From: Sipunculus nudus
Lineage: Eukaryota > Annelida > Sipuncula > Golfingiida > Sipunculidae
Length of the DNA: 64,000 nucleotides
Reading direction: 5' to 3'
NCBI GenBank assembly: GCA_026874595.1
Contig: CM049311.1
Location: 64,955,953-65,019,952, forward strand
Positions within the stretch are counted from its first letter, which is position 1. Each line of letters starts with the position of its first letter. The notes below the pieces were generated by a model, which was not told the origin of the DNA, did not search any database, and saw nothing but the letters and a program-made list of their open reading frames with translations. Below, in pieces: positions 58,025 to 64,000 of this stretch. A program made the translations under genes and the position numbers.

Positions 58025-58340
58025 TTCCTAAATTTAATTTTTTTGCTTCCTAATTTTTTTTTTTTTTGCTTCCTAAAATTTTTTTTGCTTCCTAAAAATT
58101 TTATTTTGCTTCCTAAAATTTTATTTTATGCTTCCTAAATTTTTTTTTTTGCTTCCTAAAATTTTTTTTTGCTTCCTAAAATTTTATTTTATGCTTCCTA
58201 AATTTTTTTTTTTGCTTCCTAAAAATTTTTTTTTGCTTCCTAAAAATTTTTTTTTTGCTTCCTAATTTTTTTTTTTTTTTTGCGAAATTCTATGTCGAGA
58301 TCTCGAGATGTTATCTCGAGATCACGAGATAAATATTTTT
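58025..58340 (+). repeat. TTTTGCTTCCTAAAATTTT tandem repeat plus ATCTCGAGAT palindromes
   Basis: About eleven copies of a 19-25 nt unit built on TTGCTTCCTAA and a T-run (58025-58275). Directly after it, ATCTCGAGAT, a perfect 10-bp palindrome, occurs twice (58301-58325), followed by CACGAGATA. No known family name is assigned. Confidence 0.75.
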
Positions 58341-59084
58341 TTTCTGTGTCCTAAATCAGCCACCGTATTCGTGTCCTGTGATATATCTCTGTTGTTCGAA
58401 CATACGGTCCATGGGCAAATTTAAGTGTATTGTAAACAATGTCGCATCGATTTTGTTCTGTGTATTTGTTCGTGTTCAAGTTACACATGAAAGTTTTGCC
58501 ACTGTTGAGTTGCCAACACTTTGAAAGTCGTGATCGTTTCAGTCAGCCGGTACATGAATAACATACTGCTTTCGTCGTGTGTGGACCTGAATATCTGTCG
58601 CTGATTAGATGAGCTGGAGACACATTTCAAAGCCGGCCTGCTGCGATAAGCAATGGTCTGATAAACGGTGACACACTGACTCACTGAGGCTTAGGGTTTT
58701 ATATAGTGTTAAAAATCTTGCCGTTCTCAAATAGCCGAGGACCTAAACATATTAAAACCGATAAAATGGGAATGTATATATAGCAATCTAGAAGCCCAAA
58801 ATAGTTGGTTACTTAATTAACCATGTTGGTTTTGAAAAAAAAAGATTCTGGGAAAGACCACTATAATTACTCCAAAGGCTACGTCACTGGAAAAGACCTT
58901 AGTTCAGCGAGGCGGTGATGTGTGGCGCTGACTGTCCGGTACGGCCCAAGTTTACCAGTCGATGAAATAAGAGGGTCAGAGAATGGTAATTAGTTATGTC
59001 AGTTGCCGCGTGGTAGCAGTACCGACACTAAGTGCGACACAGTGACAGCCGTTTGATATCTCTGTCAGAGCCATTTCATTGACT

Positions 59085-60052
59085 GGGCCAGTCTATGTTT
59101 CATTAGTTTCTGCAGACTGGTGGTGCCACCTGTATTTTTTCGATTTTTTTCTCTATCTTTGAGACCTTAAAAGATGCTGTCATCTGTTAACAGGGCACGA
59201 ATCATAACGACTGCACCTGGAATCTTCTATCTTGACATGCCTCGAGGCCAATTGAAAGTATCCTTGGAAACCTGAAATTAGGTCTCTGTTAAGCTTAACC
59301 TCTGAGCTAAGGGGCTACGAAGTACTCCTCCCCCCCCCCCCCCCAGAATAATGGAAAATTTGATAGAAAAGCTGAAGTATCTAAACAACTAATGCATTGG
59401 TCACCATTATTCTTGGATATTGCTTGGATATTGGTCATAGAATGTTTCATCAGATTTCTGCAGACTGGTGGGGCCACCTGTTTTCATTCGATTTTCTTTC
59501 TCTATTTTTGAGAACTTAAAAGGTGTGGTCATCTGTTAACAGGGCACAAGTCATAATGACTGGATCTAAATTCCTGTATCTTGACATGCAGGGAGGTCCA
59601 TGAAAAGTCTCCTTGTAAACGTGAAATTAGGTCTCTGTTATCCATGTTCTCTGAGCTATGGGCTTGATAAGCCTCCCCCAGAATATTTGAAAATTTTGAT
59701 ATCAAAGTATAGCATTGGTTCCAGAATCTTCTAACTTGACATCCTGAGAGTTCTTCAAAAGTTCTCCCCAGACACCTGTTATTGGGTTACGGTGACCTAT
59801 AATCTCATAGTTTTGGGGGTTGTTTGAGCACCCCAGAAATAATGCAAACTACACACAAATTGCCAGATTCCTCAGGAAAGGCTGGTTGGATTTTCCTCAG
59901 ATTGTGTGTGTTTATGGGTCTTGATAAGCGTAAGCTGTTAGTATGCATGAACGATGATGCCACCCATATTATCTTAATTAGTTGCCTTTGCATTGACTAA
60001 TTGTCAATATGTCAGTCGGCTGAGCGTAATGAGCCATGGCTCACTTGTTATT
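59085..60052 (+). mobile_element. Helentron-like element, left-truncated (E4)
   Basis: Contains about two and a half satellite units like E1 and E3 in forward orientation (CTGGTGGTGCCACCTGTATT, GTTAACAGGGCAC, TTGACATGC). The right end is CAGTCGGCTGAGCGTAATGA then GCCATGGCTCACTTGTTATT, with a perfect 14-bp palindrome TGAGCCATGGCTCA at 60030-60043. The (GTCC)n head end is missing. Confidence 0.65.
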
Positions 60053-60079
60053 TGAGTCGGCCTATCTCTTCAATGAATC

Positions 60080-62354
60080 ACTGGATCTTCTCAAACAGTA
60101 AAATTTTCTCAAAATTCGGCTTGTTATTGTCACAAATCAGGAAAATATCAATTTTATTCATATCAAGCCGCACGCCTCCCAGTAATTTCAGTCGTTCGTG
60201 GGTGTTCATGGGACATAAACAAATAGTGATCTGGCGTTTCCTCAGGAAAACCACACGCAAAAGAAGGAAAATGTACACAGCTGTTAAAGAACAAATGCCA
60301 ATTCAAGGCACAACAACCGAGGCCCGTCTGAGTGTGAGCAATTTGAGCACCGCCATAACCTATGAAAGTGTTATGGTACGCGAGGGGTTTCTTATCGATT
60401 TTACACATTTTTTTTAATGAACACACTTTCGGAATTCCTGGTTGTTTCACCATAGGTGTGTGTCAGGACTTGTCGAACATAAAAAAGATCGTTGCCTTAC
60501 ATCTGTACGGTACAATGGTAATACGGATTGTTAGCATTTCTTAAGTTGTAGAGATTTGTTTGCCTTACCTTACTTGGATGAAAAAGGACACACCGATACG
60601 ACAAAGCTGTCCCATTGTACATTTAGAAAAGTAATAAAAGTTTGTCTCTTTCTACGCGTGGCAAGATTTTGCAAGCAATATTTGCTATATGTGCGCACTT
60701 AACTGTACCAACTCTAATTTAACCATCCTAAACCACGTCAGCATATTCAAGAACTGGGCTTATGAACGTTAAATAAAGTCTCTCTCTAAGGCTCTCCTTT
60801 GGAATCTGTACATGTATCTCTATAAAACATCTATTATTTTATTCACCTTATCACATATGTAGCCTATGTGGTCTTTCCAGCTTCATTTACCATTTAAAAA
60901 CAAACCTGGGTGTTTATGTACCTCTATGAACCTCGTGATTTCCAATTAGGACATCTTCCCGCATGGCATGTTTCAAGGTGAATTATATTTTTTTGTTTTA
61001 TTTTTTTTGTGGGGGGGGGATTCAAAATAACATACCACTTTCAGCCCATTTTTATCCTTCCAAGATCGGCATTTAAATATTAAGCCATATACTGTGCATC
61101 ATTACCTGGAATAAATAGCGATACGATATCAGCATATAACCTGATATTTGTTTTAACTTGTGCTGCCAAGTCATTTATGAACACTAAAAAAAGCGGTCCC
61201 GCGATAGATCTCTGGAAACACCAGCTGGGATGTACTTATAGTCTGATGAGCTCCCTTTCAGCACAACGGGTTGTTTTCTATTTGTTGAGTAACTCTTGAA
61301 CCACATAAGTAAGTTGCTTTAATACCGATACATTATAATTTATACAACACACCCTCATAAGGTACCCTGTCGAAAGCTTTGATGTATCCAGGGCTACGAA
61401 ATTTATAATTTTTCCTTTGTCTACAGATTATGTGATAATATTGTACACTTAACATAGTTGGTTTTCGTGGAAATCATCTGGTTTATAGGCAGATTGTACC
61501 CTTATAATTTTCTTGTTTGCAGTAAGAAATTTAAAAATGTTTAACTACACATCGTTCAAACAGCTTTCCTAGACAATTCAGTGAAGAAATTGGGCAATAA
61601 TTGGACACTGTTCGTGTGCAACCTTTTATATGAATTGGTGTGACATTCGCGTCTTTCCATCGATTTGGAAAAAAACTAATTTTTAGAGAAACGTTAAATA
61701 TCTGACAGAGAGATTTTGTTATAAAAGGTTCATTCATTTTCAACATTTTGTGGCATATCATTCGGACCACTTGCTTTTTTGGATTTAAAAATGCTATGGA
61801 GTCCTTCAAGTCAATTTCTTTTACAACTATTTTATTAGTGAAGGCTGATTTACTAGCGAATACTTTATAAACTCAGTGTTCGTTGTATTTAAAGCTTGCA
61901 GATTCCCGAACAAAATAAATATTAAAGAGTGTTGCTTTATCTGTATCGTTTACAATAACTCCTTCTTCAGATAGAATAGCCGGATATATCTGGGACTTAT
62001 TCATTCCTTTAAAATGTCTTTTTACTATTTTTCACCATAGTCTGGGCGGTACATTTTCTGTGCTTTTAATTTTATTCATCTGATTGTTCACAAATTTAGT
62101 GTTTTCAGCTCATACTTTGCGATTACTAGATTTCTAAATTGTCTAAACTTTCTCCATTTCTCCGGGTCATTTTTCTGTTTTGCGCAATTGTTTATCCTGT
62201 TTCTATTCCTTATCAAGTTTCTTAAATGAACATTAAACCACGGAGGATCCATAGGTCGCACTTGTTTTACGATAACATTTAACTTGATTTTTTTTGGTGA
62301 AAGGTCAAATTTACCATTTATGCCATTTTTAATTACGCTGTTTTTATACATCAA
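60080..62354 (-). mobile_element. Non-LTR retrotransposon (LINE) relic
   Basis: Broken minus-strand frames follow LINE ORF2 order. 62354-62088 has PPWFNVHLRNLIRNRNRINN (linker before the reverse transcriptase). 61809-61531 has FFPNRWKDANVTPIHIKG and SNYCPISSLNCLGKLFERCV (fingers). About 61230-61030 has SIAGPLFLVFINDLAAQVKT and IRLYADIVSLF (palm, catalytic ADD altered). 60453-60163 has IAHTQTGLGCCALNWHLF and ACGFPEETPDHYLF (C-terminal cysteine region), and 60278-60078 the last part. Multiple stops and shifts make it inactive. It lies downstream of the copy 4 orphan exon. Confidence 0.65.
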
Positions 62355-63171
62355 AGGCTTTGGAGTCGAGGGGGGTGGGGGGGGGGGGGGGGGGAGGAGC
62401 TTGTTTATTTACATTGGTTTAGAAATCTTTACAGTTTATGAAAACAAAATGGCGCTTTGATTTACGATAACATTGACATTAATTCCATCAATTTGAATGG
62501 AAAATCAATTTTATTAATCTCAAATTTATTTTAGTGAGAACGGTTGGAAATATACTTGTATGCGTGATATTTAATCTGATAACCTTAGAGAATGATCTGA
62601 TCTGCTTTGTAATATATATATATATATATTTTGTATTGCTCAATATTTACTTATATTTTACTGAAATAAGGTTATTTTTCATGGTAATACCTATGTGATA
62701 ATAACAACTTAAACTTGATGTAAGTTTGTAAATGGTAATTCCCTTGCCTCTCATTCGACCTATAGCTGTATCGTGCTTCGTACCATGCACGCCTATGGTT
62801 TTGAGTAAAATTTTGAAAAAAATAACGGTGTGAAGTTTTTTTAAGATATGAAGAACAGTATATAAGGGTACTGGTGTAAGTATTATCAATTAAGCACATG
62901 CATTTTATTATGTAAATTCAATATTTAATATCTTGTGTTTTTTATGTGTGTGGTGCAGCATATGATTAAAAGTAGAAGATTGGGTCAAAACACAGCATTG
63001 AAAATGCATATTTTTTTATTTTATGTTTAACTTTTTTTAAATTTTCCAAACCGTGTGAGGGAGCGCGTCTTCAAACTCGCTACACTTGCAGGATACGCCC
63101 CACAAGTTATGTATCAGTAGTGTAGACAACAGCATATAACTCACCGAGGGACTTTTTGCCGCCCTTCACGA

Positions 63172-63360
63172 TACTATATAAAAGGGCTGGCCCACGAAAT
63201 ATACTGAGGAAAAACTTATTATCAACCCGGGACCCAGTAGCTGTTGGAACGTCTGTTCCTCCCCCACAGTGAACATGCGGACTTTAGACTTGTGATATGG
63301 ATTATTATACCGCGCATTGAACTTTCGTTTACGCCTGAAGATGGACTTTCATTGAACTTT
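63172..63360 (+). promoter_or_regulatory. TATA-type promoter, possibly in a solo LTR
   Basis: ACTATATAAAAGGGCTGGCC (63173-63192) is a strong TATA box. It is followed by GACTTTAGACTTGTGATATG, GAACTTTCGTTTACGCC and GACTTTCATTGAACTTTGAG. Such GACTTT/GAACTTT-rich DNA behind a TATA box is seen in some Ty3/gypsy LTRs, but no LTR boundary or internal region is visible, so this is tentative. Confidence 0.3.
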
Positions 63361-63637
63361 GAGTTACCTTTGTTACCATGAACAAATCATATGATCTTCA
63401 AGTTTGAAGAAGGACTAAATGTACAATTTTCATTCGCTTTTATACCAGTTGTTTCCAAAACCGGATTTAAATTTAAATATGCGTGTAATATTCTGTAGTG
63501 AAACATTCCAAGTTTTGTATAAATAGTATTCTTGTATAATTCACTTAATGCATTCATAACTCTTCCGCTGTTACATCGTATATGTGCAGTGCCCATGTTT
63601 TACATATTCGTTCAGGAATTTCAAACTGCCTTCGAGT

Positions 63638-63644
<7 letters not shown>

Positions 63645-63699
<55 letters not shown>
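63645..63699. repeat. (TA)n microsatellite
   Basis: Uninterrupted TA repeats; both long open frames crossing it are artefacts. Confidence 0.95.
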
Positions 63700-63700
<1 letters not shown>

Positions 63701-64000
63701 AGTTGTTTTCCTCAGATTCCTCTGTGTTCGTAGGGAGACAGCTTTACATTCTTCCTCTTGTACATCGCTCCTTAAACACAGTAGTTTCATTCTCAATGAA
63801 ATGGCACTTACAATTCTGTGATTAATACCCACCGTATACTTGCACCTAAAGGTTTGAAATGTCATAACATCATATTATATGAACCCTCTTTGAGCAGATC
63901 CTTGTCTTATACCCCGACAATACAGCAAATTGATAAGACCATGTTCTCTACATATCTTTATACAGAAGTTAAACCATATATTTTGCTCCGCAAATTCTAA

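Noticed and set aside
61100-61260. Active reverse transcriptase
   Set aside because: Stops, shifts and an altered catalytic ADD motif; a relic only.

Overview
The window looks like a piece of an animal nuclear genome, most likely a marine lophotrochozoan such as a mollusc. The reasons are split genes with GT-AG introns, AT-rich non-coding DNA, many (TA)n tracts, tRNA-derived SINE-like repeats, decayed LINE, Penelope and Tc1/mariner-type elements, and tandem-repeat elements of a kind known from bivalves. The species cannot be named from sequence alone. Almost every open frame longer than 60 codons is a shadow or repeat; the real genes had to be built from short exons.

The core of the window is a same-strand cluster of 2-oxoglutarate/Fe(II) (isopenicillin-N-synthase-like) oxygenase genes. 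Copy 1 (1681-4430) and copy 2 (12605-16773) are complete eight-exon genes of 314 and 313 codons. They share exon lengths of 171/116/64/117/94/89/111/(183 or 180) nt, identical intron phases and a full His-x-Asp...His plus Arg-x-Ser active site. Copy 3 (about 30290-32361) derives from a copy-2-like gene, and its introns and 3' flank still align. It lacks exon 1, has decayed exons 2 and 5, has Pro-Thr-Glu in place of His-Thr-Asp, has lost Arg-x-Ser, and has a mutated splice donor. An orphan exon 5 lies at 27279-27362, and an intact orphan exon 1 (copy 4) at 56919-57089. The window thus records birth and decay within a tandem array.

A second gene, on the minus strand (about 50170-55842), was recovered from splice-bounded fragments. 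It has a CaRF/ALS2CR8-like segment and a Ulp1/SENP (C48)-like protease segment, with one in-frame stop and two apparent frameshifts, so it is probably a decayed gene or a domesticated or transposon-derived relic. A small two-exon candidate lies at 22232-22566, and a few isolated coding-like exons at 21881 and 28095.

The rest is mobile and repetitive DNA. Four elements (19277-20790, 37914-41178, 46661-49142, 59085-60052) and a fifth scrap (26835-26900) share terminal hairpins and a (GTCC)n head but carry different tandem-repeat cores. One terminal palindrome shows compensatory change between copies. They look like a Helentron-like or other non-autonomous DNA element family. One of them is nested between long imperfect inverted repeats (about 37507-42375). 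Other features are a 280-bp satellite with GGTGGCGCCACC palindromes (36100-36880), two arrays of a roughly 73-bp minisatellite in opposite orientations (49370-50060 and 53400-54355), three SINE-like elements, two LINE relics, one Penelope-like relic and one Tc1/mariner-like relic.
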